Made by a program: the position numbers and the translations under genes. Shown in pieces: positions 23,060 to 35,187 of a DNA stretch of 64,000 nucleotides (its first letter is position 1; the number at the start of each line of letters is the position of its first letter). The notes beneath the pieces were generated by a model. The model saw nothing but the letters and a program-made list of their open reading frames with translations. It searched no databases and was not told where the DNA came from. The DNA is taken from positions 66,310,150 through 66,374,149 of the forward strand of contig JASEVX010000003.1 of NCBI GenBank assembly GCA_031761405.1, written 5' to 3'. This DNA is from Serripes groenlandicus (taxonomy: Eukaryota > Mollusca > Bivalvia > Cardiida > Cardiidae).

Positions 23060-25520
23060 AGACTTGGAGAAAGTGTTTGATCTATGAAAAACTCATTAAG
23101 ACAAATATTTTGACAAAGATACAAAGTGCAACCTCCAGAGTGTTATCAACATGTTCCTTCATTTGGCCTAGTGATATATTTTCTTTATGACTCATATTCG
23201 AACATGGACTATATATTATCAACAGAAACATTTTCACAAAGTTTCAAACTGATGAAGCAACGAATGCGGCCTCCAGAGCAATAGCAAGATTATATACTTC
23301 AATTTGACCTAATAACCTAGTTTTTGACCCGGCATGACGCATATTCGAAATTAGCCTACATATCATCAAGACAAATATTCTGATACAGTTTTAACATGAT
23401 CAATTTAAAATTGCAGCCTCCAGATTGTTAACAGTATTTTCCTTCAATTTGGCATTGATATCATTAAGATAAACATTCTGACCAAATTAGAAAAAATGTG
23501 GCTTCTACAGTGTTGGCAAGATTTTACTTCAATTTGGCCTAGTGACCTAATTTCTGAAGCAAGCATTGCAGTATCTAGAGTGTTAACAAGATTTTCCTTC
23601 AATTTGACCTAGTGACCTTCTTTTTAATCCAACATGACCCATATTCAAACTTGACCTACATATCATGAAGACAAACGTTTTGCTAAAGTTTCAACATGCT
23701 TAAAGTAACTCAGTGCCAAATTGAAATCTGGCCCATTCGAAACCGTCCCTATGGTAGAATATCTGAATGAGCATTTATCAATGTTATCAGGAAAAGCACA
23801 ATCCTAAAATGGGTCTGTCTGGTCATATAACATTAACTCTGTTGACTTTCAATCCGATTTTTTATGTTTTGTTGATGTTTTTCGTTTCGAATTATCATAA
23901 AGAGATAATAAATATTTCCCAATTATATCTGTAAAAAAATCGGACAATTTATTGTTGTCAAATGTAGCTTCCAAAATATAGACGGAACATAATCCGTAAT
24001 TTATATATATTTGAAATAGAAATTGTAATGATAGTTTATACCTCCCATCCCCCGACCCAATCAGAAATTTCAAAATAATCTGCATAACACTTGTTCGACT
24101 GCTAATTGTATGTAATTAAAATATAAAGAAAATGATAGCTCGACAAATGGCATTAGTACGAGCGCGAGGGTAAACAAAGTCAACAAAGTGAAGTCAAGTT
24201 AAAAATGCAGATTCCAGAGTGTTAACAAGATTTTCCACCAATTTGACCTATTTTCATAGTTTTTTTACCTCATATGGCCCAGTTTTAGTCGGTCCAAGAT
24301 TTGATGGAGATCAATGTTCTGATACACTTTCATGAATATCTGATGTAAAATGTAGCCTGTAGAGTGTTAACAAGACAATTATTGATGACGCACGTCACAG
24401 GACGGACGCCGGACAAAATGTGATAACAATAGCTCACCTTGAGCACTTCGTGCACAGGCGAGCTAAAATAAAATGTGATTTCTAATGCAAAACACATCAA
24501 GACAATTATTCTGACAACAATTCAAAATTCAACCTCCAGAGTGCTGACAAGATTTTCCTTTATTTGGTCCTATGAACTGTTTTTTATTTTACGTTATATG
24601 ATCTATATTCGAACATGGACTAAATATCCTAAAGTCAAACATTCTGACAAAGTTTCAACTTGATCAACGTAAAAATGCGGCCACCGGAGTTTTAACAATA
24701 TTTTCTTTCAATTTGGCATAGTGACCTAGTTTTAAACCAACACATCAAGACAATTATTCTGACAACAATTCAAAATTAAACCTCTAGAGTGCTGACAAGA
24801 TTTTCCTTTATTTGGTCTAATGACCTGTTTTCTATTTTACGTTATATGATCCATATTCGAACATGGACTAAATATCCTAAAGTCAAACATTCTGACAAAG
24901 TTTCAACTTGTTCAACGTAAAAATGCGGCCACCGGAGTTTTAACAATATTTTCTTTCAATTTGGCCTAGTGACCTAGTTTTTAAACCCAATATGACCCAT
25001 TTTCGGCTTCTACAGTGTTAACAAGATCATGACCAATATTCAAACTTGGCCTACATGTAATCAAGACGAACATTCTGATCAAGTTTCAACATGCTCAAGT
25101 TAAATGCAGCACTCCAGAGTGCTAACAAGAGTACCCTTCAATTTGGCGTACTGACCTTGTTTCTGAGCCAATATGATCACTATTCTAACTTAACCTAAAT
25201 ATTATTCAGACACAATTTCAAGCTACTGAAGCAAAAATTGCCGCCTCTACATGTCAAGAAGAAGTTTCTTTAATTTGTCCTACTGACCTAGTTTTGGGCC
25301 CGGAATGACCTGTATTCAAACTTGGCCTAGACATTATTAAGATAAACATTCTGACCTAATTTTAAACTGCTGAAGAAAAAACGCGGTTCGTACAATGTTA
25401 CGGTATTTTCTTTCCATTTAGTCTCGTGACTTAGTTTTTGAACAGACATGACCAATATTCGAACTTGGCCTACATATCATCAAAACAAACATTTGTTCAA
25501 CTAACAACACATTTTGAAAT
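23060..25520 (-). repeat. arrays of about 150-bp units (copy 2)
   Basis: Paralogous to 1,050-3,385. The unit at 24,475-24,740 is repeated almost exactly at 24,742-25,015, a fresh local duplication not seen in copy 1. TGACCTAGTGACCT is intact at 23,605-23,618. Confidence 0.75.
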
Positions 25521-25617
25521 CAATTTTATTAACATTTTATGAACATTTAATTTGCATTATACCTCACATGACTCTGTAATGTTAAATATGCATTATACCT
25601 CACATGACTCTGTAATG

Positions 25618-27115
25618 TTAAATTTTCATATACTCATCATGGGCAATTTCTTACTGTCTCATGCTAACAATATGTTTTTGACCGGTTAACAGTATACTGT
25701 AACATAGCACGCGCGTCTTAAATGTTGGTCATGCGCGTGCATGACGTCTTTTAAAACAATAACGTCACCGTTATAAATTCACCTTTCCAAACGGCATTCG
25801 CCAAAAAAGCACATGTTATTATTCGTAAAATGTAAGCCGGGCCTAGCAACGCATGTGCACTAAGAAACGTTGTATGAAAAATACGCAGGAGGGGTTTGCA
25901 ACAGTCAAAAATAGTTCCGGAAGTTTATAATGATATACTGTATGGTACACCACTGTATATCACGCTCAAATCCCACATTGCGTATAGAAGAGAAATTGTC
26001 CAAAGTGTTAAAAGTTCGGCCTTCGTGGTTAATTACTACACACCTGAACTCCAAATCGTGACATAAGAGCCAGCATATCAATACAGATAAGATCTATTTT
26101 CATTTTAGCACTTTTTAAAACTAAAAGGTATACAACTGAGGGGGGAACTTTCTACTGTTCAGACATGACGTTGCTTTCCTTGATAAGATCACGTGTAGGC
26201 TATTCTATCTTTGCTCCCATTGTATTTGTTTTGGAAATATTCACGCATTTTTTAACTTACAAACGATTTTGAAATCAGTTTTATTAACTGTCGATAAACA
26301 TTTCAATTTAATTACCTTTTTCAAATATTCATATACTCATCATGGGCAATGTTTTACTGCATCTTGCTAACGCAACGTTTCTGATCGGTTAACAATATGC
26401 TGTTACATGGCACGCGCGTCTAAAATATTTGTCATTCACGTGCATGACGTCATTTACAACAATAACCACACCTTTATAATTCAACTTTCCAAACGGCATT
26501 TGCAAGAAAAGTACGCGACTTAATTAATAAAATGTCAATCCCAGCGTAGTTATGCATGCGCACTAAGAAACGTTATATGACAAATACGCGGGAAGGAATT
26601 TTAAACAGCCAAAATAGCTCCGGAAGTTTAGAGTGATTTACTGTATGATGTATACCCTCTGTGTATAGAAGAGAACTTGTCAATAGTGTTAGAAGCCTTT
26701 ATATGTAACGTGTGTAATATAACATGATCGAATCTCTATGAAAATGACGTCACGTCAGCGGTTTGACGTCATAAGGTTAGCACTTTGGCGCCAAAACCGA
26801 TTAATTTCATCCACAAATTGTGTAAAAGTTAAGTAAATTTCATCGAAATACGCCTCCTAAATCACTTTGTGTGATAAATAGAATAAACGTGTACACAAAA
26901 ATGAATATGACCTCGGCATTATTATTGGCGGGATTGTTATACGATTTACTGAAGAAATTAAAATAGCTTTAGAAAATCCGATTTTCTTTTTTGGCATCCA
27001 AGATTTTTTTTATTTAGCTCACCAAAAGCTCGCTTTATAACAAATGTCTTGAACTCGTTTAATAAAACTTTATATGAAATGGCAACTCATATCAGAACCT
27101 ATATTTACAGATGTC
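25618..27115. repeat. CRE-bearing repeat units and foldback arm (copy 2)
   Basis: Paralogous to 3,455-4,800. TGACGTCA is intact at 26,445-26,452, 26,745-26,752 and 26,764-26,771, but the first site is mutated (TGACGTCT at 25,742). Bases 26,916-27,057 contain the hairpin centre (AAGCTCGC...) that copy 1 has lost. Confidence 0.75.
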
Positions 27116-27831
27116 GCCGTAGTTAGACTGTTAAATATTTTTTGTTTCTATATGACTTATTATTCCATTATTGCCTGTCAATCTGAATAACAATTATCAC
27201 TTGTATAAGTTCTTTGCTTTTGAAAAAAAAATGTTTGATTTGAATTTTTAAACTTTTAAAATATCTCCGCAAAAGGACGAATTATCCCGATCGGGATGTT
27301 ATTCGGAACAAAGACAGCAGCGTCAAAGAAACAAAGCACATAAAGCGCTGACAGGCAAGGTCTTACTACAGATCACGGATTACGGACTACAGTTTAGTTG
27401 TATCTGCGGCTAAAAATAAGCAATCTAGCTACGCACAACGGAGAAATATGCCAACTAAATTAGTTTTTCTTTTGTCAGAAAAGGCATTTTCATAAAATAT
27501 AGAAATGTGTTTTTTGTTGTTCTTTTCCTAACACTAACCTATGTAATTTGTGAAACACACATTAAACAGACGTCGGAAAGACGTCAGATATTCGTCACTG
27601 ATGTCGCGACCAAAATACAACGCTGATAAAACAGGAACGTTTTATCGTCGTCGTGAATCCGACGTCGGTTGACGTTGGTGTATGGTTACCGACGTCACAA
27701 CCATTATTGTAATACAACTTGATTCAAACGTCGGTGTGACGTCGGGTGTTTACTGAGTCGATATGTGTGTGCTTTTTCCTTTAAATACTTGCTATTATTT
27801 AGATTATTGATTGAAAATGAAAATATCCTAC

Positions 27832-28653
27832 CATTGACGGACCATTCCTGACACAAGCCTCTGAGAATGATATCTTTTCGTCTGATACCCAATCATGATT
27901 CATCTTCTTGAAATATACTGCATTCAATGCGAAAAAAAAATCCTCTGAGAAAGTGGTCTTTAGATTTTCGAACAGTTTGCACGACCATGTACCAGCATTG
28001 CAGATGCATATGGAATATCCGAACCGGAGACTTCAGTCCACTTTCACATGCTTCCTTTACGTCAATTGATGACAAATTCGTGTTTGTCACAGCCGGCATC
28101 GTATTAATTTGTGACGATACTTTACACATAAAAACAAGTTCGTGATGACATCATTTGTTTGCGAGAAAATTTAGGTCACCGAATTCGAATACAATATAGC
28201 AATTAGACGTCAGCAGATAACGCTCAATGAACTGTACTTGTTGGGAAATGGATAATTTATTGTAACTGTTTATGTCTTTACAAACAAGAATAGGTAAAGA
28301 AGGTTTGACGTCGGTGGTGTTGTGACAAAGGGCACACTCGGCGTTCTTGTAGATCTTCTCATGTTCTTTTGAGTAAACAGGGAATAAATTACCCCATGCT
28401 GCAACTGGATCTTTATTACAGGAAGGCAACACACTATCGTGTATACTTGCTTCTGGAAGTGAGTTGTCTACACAGCTCCCTTTTGGTGTAGAGGAGACGA
28501 TTCGATAGGCGGGTACATTTCTTGGCGATGTTTCATCCGGTGTCCCCGTTTGTACATAAAGACACTCCATGCTTTCTTCAACAAAAGTATCATCGTTGTC
28601 ATCTGGGTAACAGCAGTTCATATGTTCATTACATCGTTCATGGCAAGAACATC
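27832..28653 (-). pseudogene. exon 2 of the copy 2 receptor-like gene, broken
   Basis: Aligns along its whole length with 5,529-6,373, with both splice sites conserved. It is 822 nt instead of 845. CGA at 5,873-5,871 is TGA here (28,153-28,151), a CpG-type change that ends the frame after LANK. Near 28,016 a 28-base segment is replaced by 5 bases (net -23), shifting the frame after SPVRIF and removing the YKNIYC motif. Upstream the SMB-like knot is intact (CSCHERCNEHMNCC). With exon 1 gone and stops in exon 3, no functional receptor can be made from this copy. Confidence 0.85.
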
Positions 28654-29441
28654 CTAAGAGAAACAAACAGCTAAATTGAGTATGGAGTATAATGATCTGT
28701 GGCATTTGCAAACAGTCTAGGTTCGGATTAAACCTGTGCGTTCTAGCAGAGTAATATGAAAATGCATCCTTTGCTCATTAGTCACAGATGGTTTCAAGAA
28801 GAACCAGATTAGTAGATATACTTCTATGGTATTCTTGTGTCTATGACACCCTTCCGCTACTTTGATTATGCTTGAATGGCTAAATGCAGGAAAGATTCGA
28901 CTTTGATTAGACAGAGTCGAGATGCATTCTGATCTTATTAGTCGCAAATTCCCGATATCCGAATCATTATGACATTATCATTCTAGGATGATAAATGACG
29001 ATACTATTTGCGTGCAAATAGAATAAGTTGCATAATTATGTATGCCTTGAAATCACAATAAATAAGTTACTTTTATCAACTATACCCTAGTTACGAGAAT
29101 TGGTCTAAACTTCCATCATAGATGACGTAAAGTAGTTATGGTTTATAAATAATTGATTGATACTTGAATTATATTCTACGTGAAATCTACTGTAACGAGC
29201 TGCGTACTGTGATACACGCATAACATCCACAAGGAAAAACCAACTGCAAATAAACTATATAGTAGTCTTTGAAACATGCATTACGACGTCGTTTTGTGTC
29301 AGACGCCAAGACGAGTAAACCGTGTCCTAATAACAAGAAAACGGCAGAAGATCATTTTTGAAAGCAAAAATATTGATAATCTCTAACAATTAATAAACAC
29401 ATCATCGAATAAAACGGAAAACATTGTGGCAAAAGAAAAAA
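28654..29441. other. remnant of intron 1, copy 2
   Basis: Matches copy 1 bases 6,374-7,161 and stops at the LINE junction. The frame at 28,717-28,947 is not conserved as protein in copy 1. Confidence 0.75.
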
Positions 29442-30024
29442 GTTGAGGGAAGCGCAGGGATCTCCGGCTTTCCAACACACTGCTTTGGCCTCTGCTTCGG
29501 TGTAAACGGGAGCCTAGATCGGCCCGGTCTAGTGCAAACGGCTGGTCATATATTATATTTAGGCACACTTTTTCTTTTCTTACAAATACATGTATGTTAA
29601 CTGTAATGGTGTTACAATGTCATAAATATCTGTGCATGTATCTACGTATAAGTTCTGTTCTTTTTCACTTGAAAATATTCCATCCGATCGTTTCTTTCAT
29701 TTCATATACACCAACTTTATATTATATGTGTCATATTTAATTTGCATAAAGTTTACAAGTTATTGTGCCTCGTCTTTTATAGGCTAATGGGCTAATTGGG
29801 TGGCGCGGATGTTTTGGTCGGGGGCACTGACTTGCATGGCGAATCCCTGATATGGGGGACACATCCATGTTCTTCCTTGTCGCACTAACTTATTCGCGGT
29901 ATCTAAGTATACCATCTGTGTACCCCTGACACGAGGAGCTGGATTTCCGCTCCATATATCATGTTCCCTTGTTGGACTCCGTGGCGGGTGGGGCCGCGGT
30001 TGACGAAATAAACAAAACACGATC

Positions 30025-31126
30025 ATGGATCCTCAAACCAAAAATCGCACACGTACTCAAATGGACTCGGACTTCGATATCGACAAACCTAATGGCAACG
30101 CTTCAAATCCATCATTTCCCCTGTTTCTATTGATAGAATCAAATTTACCTGAACAACCTATATCTACCTGAGTCTGTCAAAAAGTTAAAATCAGGTGCTC
30201 TCCTCATTGAAGTTGAGAGAAAAGCACATTCCGATAATCTTTTGAAGTTATAAACCTTTTTCAATATCTCTGCCAAATGCTCCGCTCATAATACTCTTAA
30301 TACATCAAAAGGAATAATAAGATGCCCAGATCTTGCAGGAGTTTCTGAGGAGGAAATTGCTTCTGAACTGGCCGACCAACTGGTCGTCCATGTCAGAAGG
30401 ATGACTTCCTACAGGGACAGTATCAAGAGACCAACAAACACCTTGGTGCTAACGTTCAATAAAGCTATTTTGCCAAGATCCCTTAAAGTTGGATACTTGA
30501 ATGTCCCTGTTGACATGTACATCCCTAACCGATTGCAATGTTACACCTGGTATAAGTATGGCCATCATGAATCAAAATGTCGAAAAACTACAGACGAAAA
30601 GGTTTGCCGTCGTTGCACTGCATTATGTTCAGAACATGATGCAAATGTAAATGAATGTAAAAATACACTTAAATGTTCAAACTGTGGTGGTGAGCATTAT
30701 TCTACCTCCCGCTCCTGCCTTGTGTGGAAACGGGAGAAGGAGATTGTTACCATCAAATGCAAAGAAGGTCTTTCTTTTCCTGAGGCGAAGAAAATTGTTG
30801 AAACCCGATTTAATTTGACCGTTTCATATGCTAATGTCACCAAAAACAACTCTTCTAAGCCCGTGGAAAGAAAAGATGCTATCACCCAGACTGATGTAGC
30901 TGTTCAAACCGAACCCATTAAAGTTATTGAAGCTAATACAGTTGCCGAACCTCTTAAAGTTATTGAACACAAATTAAAGTTGTCACTGAAAATAAAAAGT
31001 CTAGCCCCAAAACATCAACTTCTAGCTCAAAACAAACTCAAAAGAGTCCGAGACCAAATAAAAACAAAAGTTCAAGTAAAGTGGTCGCGTCGGATCGTAT
31101 TCCCAAGGGATCCGATGACCAAATAA
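30025..31126 (+). pseudogene. LINE ORF1 (gag-like, CCHC zinc knuckles), frameshifted
   Basis: ATG at 30,025 (MDPQTKNRT) opens a frame that stops near 30,170. The main frame is 30,401-31,126. It has C-x2-C-x4-H-x4-C type knuckles: a first degenerate one (CYTWYKYGHHESKC, the second Cys replaced by Tyr), CRRCTALCSEHDANVNEC and CSNCGGEHYSTSRSC, followed by WKREKEIVTIK and a Lys-rich basic tail. Such proteins bind element RNA. It lies just upstream of the endonuclease frame. Confidence 0.8.
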
Positions 31127-31228
31127 AAAAACATAACCGCTACCAGTGTCGTGGTAAATACATGGAAGCAGAAGATACTATTGCAGATAATAATAAGCAA
31201 GGTAAAATTATAAGATTACCTTTACAAA

Positions 31229-32201
31229 ATGATTAAATCCATACTTCCTAGTCTGTGTTCTGTCTTACTCATATATACAATGATGATGAGTAACACTATT
31301 TTACAATGGAATTGTCGAGGTTTAAATTCTAATTTTGAAGGATTATTCTTACTTATCAATGAATATATACTAGTAGCACTTTGCTTACAGGAAACTTTCC
31401 TAAAAGATTCTGACAAATTTACACTAAAGTATCACTTTTGTTATCACACAGCCTCTCGGGCTGGTGACGTGTGTGTGGTTGGGTTGCTGTAGTTGTTAAC
31501 AACTCGGTCCCTCATAAGCTAATAAATCTTGATACAACATTGCAGGCAACTGCTGTTAGAATTTCTATTAACAAAGCAGTGACTTTGTGTTCATTGTATC
31601 TCCCACCAAGTATGCCACTAGATATAGATAAACTAAACAACCTTATCTCTCAACTCCCCAAACCCTTCATTTTAATGGGGGATTTCAATTGCCACAATAC
31701 ATTGTGGGGATGTCACGACACCAATATAAAAAGTTAGAAGAATTTATTTTTAAACAAGGTCTTGCTGTGTGTAGCCCTGATATATTTCTTGATTTCTCAT
31801 GGAAGGTCTCAGACGACCTTCATGGAAGTGATAATTTCCCTTTAATTATTACTGAAACTGGAAGCTCTGTCCAGGAGCGTCCGCGTCGATGGAGGCTTCA
31901 CAATGCGAACTGGAATTTATTCCAGATGCGATGTGACGAATCCATTACTCCGAATGATTTTTTGGATTGTTATAATCCTACACAACTTTTTACTTCATTA
32001 ATTTATCAGGCAGCTGAAGAAGCAATACCACGAACTTCGACAACTCCAAAGCGCCCTCACAAACCTTGGTTTGATGAGGATTGCAAAAAGGCTATAGGTA
32101 CACGCAAATCGGCTCTCAGACAATTTGACCTGAGGCCAACCCATGAAAACCATGAACAATTTAAAATAGCTCGAGCAAAAGCTCGCAAAACTATTAAATA
32201 A
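31229..32201 (+). pseudogene. LINE ORF2, endonuclease domain, frameshifted
   Basis: Spread over three frames: MSNTILQWNCRGLNSN and LCLQETFL (31,289-31,400), SLYLPPS and GDFNCHNTLWG (31,595-31,715), then GSDNFPLI (31,825) where the usual SDH is SDN. These are the metal- and phosphate-binding motifs of APE-like LINE endonucleases. The linker WFDEDCKKA follows. At least two frameshifts break it, and the SDH change would itself reduce activity. Confidence 0.8.
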
Positions 32202-32271
32202 GTAAACGTGCGTCTTGGCGACGGTATGTATCTAGGTTAAATTCTAGATCATCCGTCAAAAAACATGGGAT

Positions 32272-33845
32272 ATGATAAGAAAAATTAATGGGAAGAGTAG
32301 TTCGATTGGTGTAAATCACCTGGACACTCCAGACGGTGTCGCTTCTTCAAAGAAGGATATTGCTGATACTTTGGCAGATTCCTTTGCGCAAAAGTCGTCC
32401 TCTTCAAACTATTTTCTAAAGTTTCAAAAATTTCAACAACAGAAGGAGAAACAAAAATTAATTTTAAAACAAAGAATACAGAGGCCTACAATAAACTTTT
32501 TACGTTAAAATAATTAAAAAGAGCTTTGAAAAAGTGCCATGATACCGCTCCGAGTTCAGATGATATACACTATCAATTACTTAAACATTTACCTTTTCGG
32601 TCCCTTTCTTGTTTACTTGACGTTTATAATCAGGTTTGGCGAACGGGAAGTCTCCCGGGTTCTTGGAAAGAGGCCATCGTTATTCCAATTCCTAAACCTG
32701 GTAAAGATACAACTAATCCTCGTAGTTATCGCCCCATAGCCTTAACCAGCTGCATATGTAAAACCATGGAAAGAATGGTCAACGACAGACTTGTTTGGTT
32801 TCTTGAAAAGAACAAACTTATCACAACTGTCCAGTCTGGTTTTCGTAAACATAGAAGCACAATGGATCATTTGATCCGTTTTGAAACTTTTATCCGTGAA
32901 GCTTTTATAAAAAAGGAGCATGTAGTCTCCGTCTTCTTTGACTTAGAAAGTGCATATGACACGACTTGGAAGTATGGAATTATGAATGACCTCTATGCTT
33001 TCGGCATAAGAGGTCGCCTTGCTTATTTTATTTCTGAATTTTTAACTGACCGTCAGTTCAAAGTTCGTGTTGGAGATACTTTTTCTGAACCACACGAACA
33101 GGAAATGGGTGTTTCCCAGGGATGTATTCTTTCTGTTACACGTTTTAGTGTTAAAATTGATAACATTATTAAATCTGTTAACCCTGGAGTTGAATGCTTT
33201 TTATATGTTGATGATTTCTGTATTTGTTACAGATAAAAAAATATGCATACAATTGAAAGACAATTGCAACAAGTTTTGAATAATTTACAAACATGGTCAA
33301 ACGAAAATGGCTTTAAATTTTCTAAAAGCAAGACCAAATGTATGCACTTTTGTCAACTTCGTAAACACCACCTAAATCCAGATTTAACACTAGATGGCTC
33401 TCGTATTGAAGTTGTGACTGGATTTAAATTCCTTGGTCTATTGTTTGACCCAAAACTGACATTTATTCCTCATATTAAACATCTTAGAAATAAATGCCAG
33501 AAAGCATTAAATCTTTTACGCGTTGTATCCCATATGGATTGGAGAGCTGACCGTAAAGTCCTGTTGAGACTTTACAGGTCATTAATACGATCTAAATTAG
33601 ACTACGCATGTATTGTTTATGGCTCGGCACGAAAATCATACATTGCAACACTTGATTCCATTCACCATCAGGGTTTACGGCTAGCTCTGGGCGCTTTTCG
33701 AACATCGCCCGTGAAAAGTCTCTATGCAGAAGCCAATGAACAATCATTATATTTGCGCCGTCAAAAACTAGCTATGCAGTATTTTTTAAAACTTATGTCT
33801 AATCCTTCAAATCCCACTCATAGAGTTGTTTTTAACCCTTTATAA
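32272..33845 (+). pseudogene. LINE ORF2, reverse transcriptase domain, frameshifted
   Basis: Begins with a linker (GVASSKKDIADTLADSFAQ). The 32,526-33,236 frame has IPIPKPGKD, SYRPIALTS, FRKHRSTMDHL, FDLESAYDTTW, GVSQGCILS and the catalytic FLYVDDF. A stop (TAA at 33,234) follows, and the thumb continues in another frame at 33,243-33,845 (FKFLGLLFDPKLTF, LRLYRSLIRSKLDYACIVYGSA). Active-site aspartates are present, but the frame is broken before, within and after the domain. Confidence 0.85.
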
Positions 33846-33997
33846 AAGGAATTATTTTTAAAGAAGGAACGGGTAATACCGCCTTTTGGTATCCGTTACG
33901 GCCCAGAAGTCGCAAAGCTTGATGTTAATCTTGAGGACATCGCGAGGCAGGAGATTTCATATCTCCACCTTGGACTCTAAATAGTCCATCATTCATT

Positions 33998-34872
33998 ATG
34001 ATCTTGCGCCCGATAAAAAAGGCCTGCACAGATCCTATTGTTTTTAAATCCAAGTATATTGAAATTAAAAATACATATTATAACTTTGAGCGTATTTATA
34101 CAGATGGTTCTAAGGATGGCGAAAAGGCTGCTGCCGCCGCAGATGCTGATGGCGATGTGATAACATTTCGGTTGCCAAATAATGCTTCTGTATTTTCTGT
34201 CGAGTTAAAGGCAATTAATTTGGCTTTGGATTATATTGAATCCGAAGGTTATTGGCGATATATTATTTTTACTGACTCATTGTCTTCTATGCAGGCACTT
34301 CAGAATGAGAAAATAGATAATCCTATTATTATTAACCTCTAAATTATCGCGTATTTGTGCAACAGCTTATGTAGTATTTTGCTGGATCCCCAGTCATATG
34401 GGCATTCACGGTAACGAACATGCTGACTTGGCAGCAAAGTCTGCTCTTTCACAAGATATTTTACCTTTTAAAATACCTTATTCCGATTTTAAACCTTTAA
34501 TAAATGTTTTACTTTACGATAAGTGATTGGAATGAGCAAGTGAATAATAAACTGCACTCAATCAAGTCAGTACTTGGTGAGTGGCTGCCAGCTTTTAGAT
34601 CCTGTCGCCGAGAAGAAATTGTCCTTGGTCGTTTACGCATTGGGCACACATGGTTAACTCATGCATACTTACTGAAAGGTGAGGAAGCACCTCAATGTAT
34701 TCCATGTTTTACACAACTTTCAGTACAGCACATTCTTCTGGAATGTTCTGATTTCGATCCAATACGTGATAGATTTTTCAAGGCTCAAAGTATGCGTCAG
34801 CTCTTTGAGTCTGTCAAACCTGAACTTGTATTTGATTTCCTTAGGGAAATTAATATTTTTAATAAGATATGA
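33998..34872 (+). pseudogene. LINE ORF2, RNase H domain and C-terminus, frameshifted
   Basis: IYTDGSKDGEKAA (catalytic Asp), a Glu-containing VELKAINLAL segment and IIFTDSLSS are in the frame 33,998-34,342. The final SHMGIHGNEHADLAA motif is in another frame near 34,390. A C-terminal segment (34,504-34,872) has RLRIGHTWLTHAYLL and a C-x2-C...H-x4-C pattern (CIPC...HILLEC). The presence of RNase H separates this LINE from the decayed LINE at 58,995. Confidence 0.82.
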
Positions 34873-35187
34873 TTATTTCTTAAATCGTGCACATGCATTA
34901 CTTTTACAGATCCTGTTCCACATTTTCTCAGATATTGTTTATCTTTATGTTAAGTATTACATAGTAGTGTTTGGCTTGTTTGCCTAAATTAAGTTTTACA
35001 TTGGCTTACATGTCGTTTTATATTAATGTTAAGTATCGCATACATCATGTTTTATTGTTTTGTCTAATAAACTAGTTAGTTATATTTCAATTTTAATTAT
35101 TTCATAATTTAGAGTAAGTAAATTAATAAGCGCCCAAAATGACCTTAGTTGTCGACGGGCCTTAAAACACCATTCATTCATTCATTC

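Larger units (their letters stand above)
29442..35187 (+). mobile_element. decayed non-LTR retrotransposon with RNase H (I/Nimb-like LINE)
   Basis: A 5.75-kb element lies between sequences that are 2.29 kb apart in copy 1. In order it has a GC-richer 5' leader (29,442-30,024), a gag-like ORF1 with zinc knuckles, an APE-type endonuclease, reverse transcriptase, RNase H and a C-terminal segment with HILLEC, ending in an (ATTC)n tail at about 35,171-35,190. EN, RT and RNase H in one ORF2 with a CCHC ORF1 is the layout of the I superfamily, including Nimb, common in molluscs. ORF1 and ORF2 are broken by several frameshifts and stops, so it is not autonomous. The target duplication is not visible because the insertion is coupled to a deletion. 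Confidence 0.88.
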
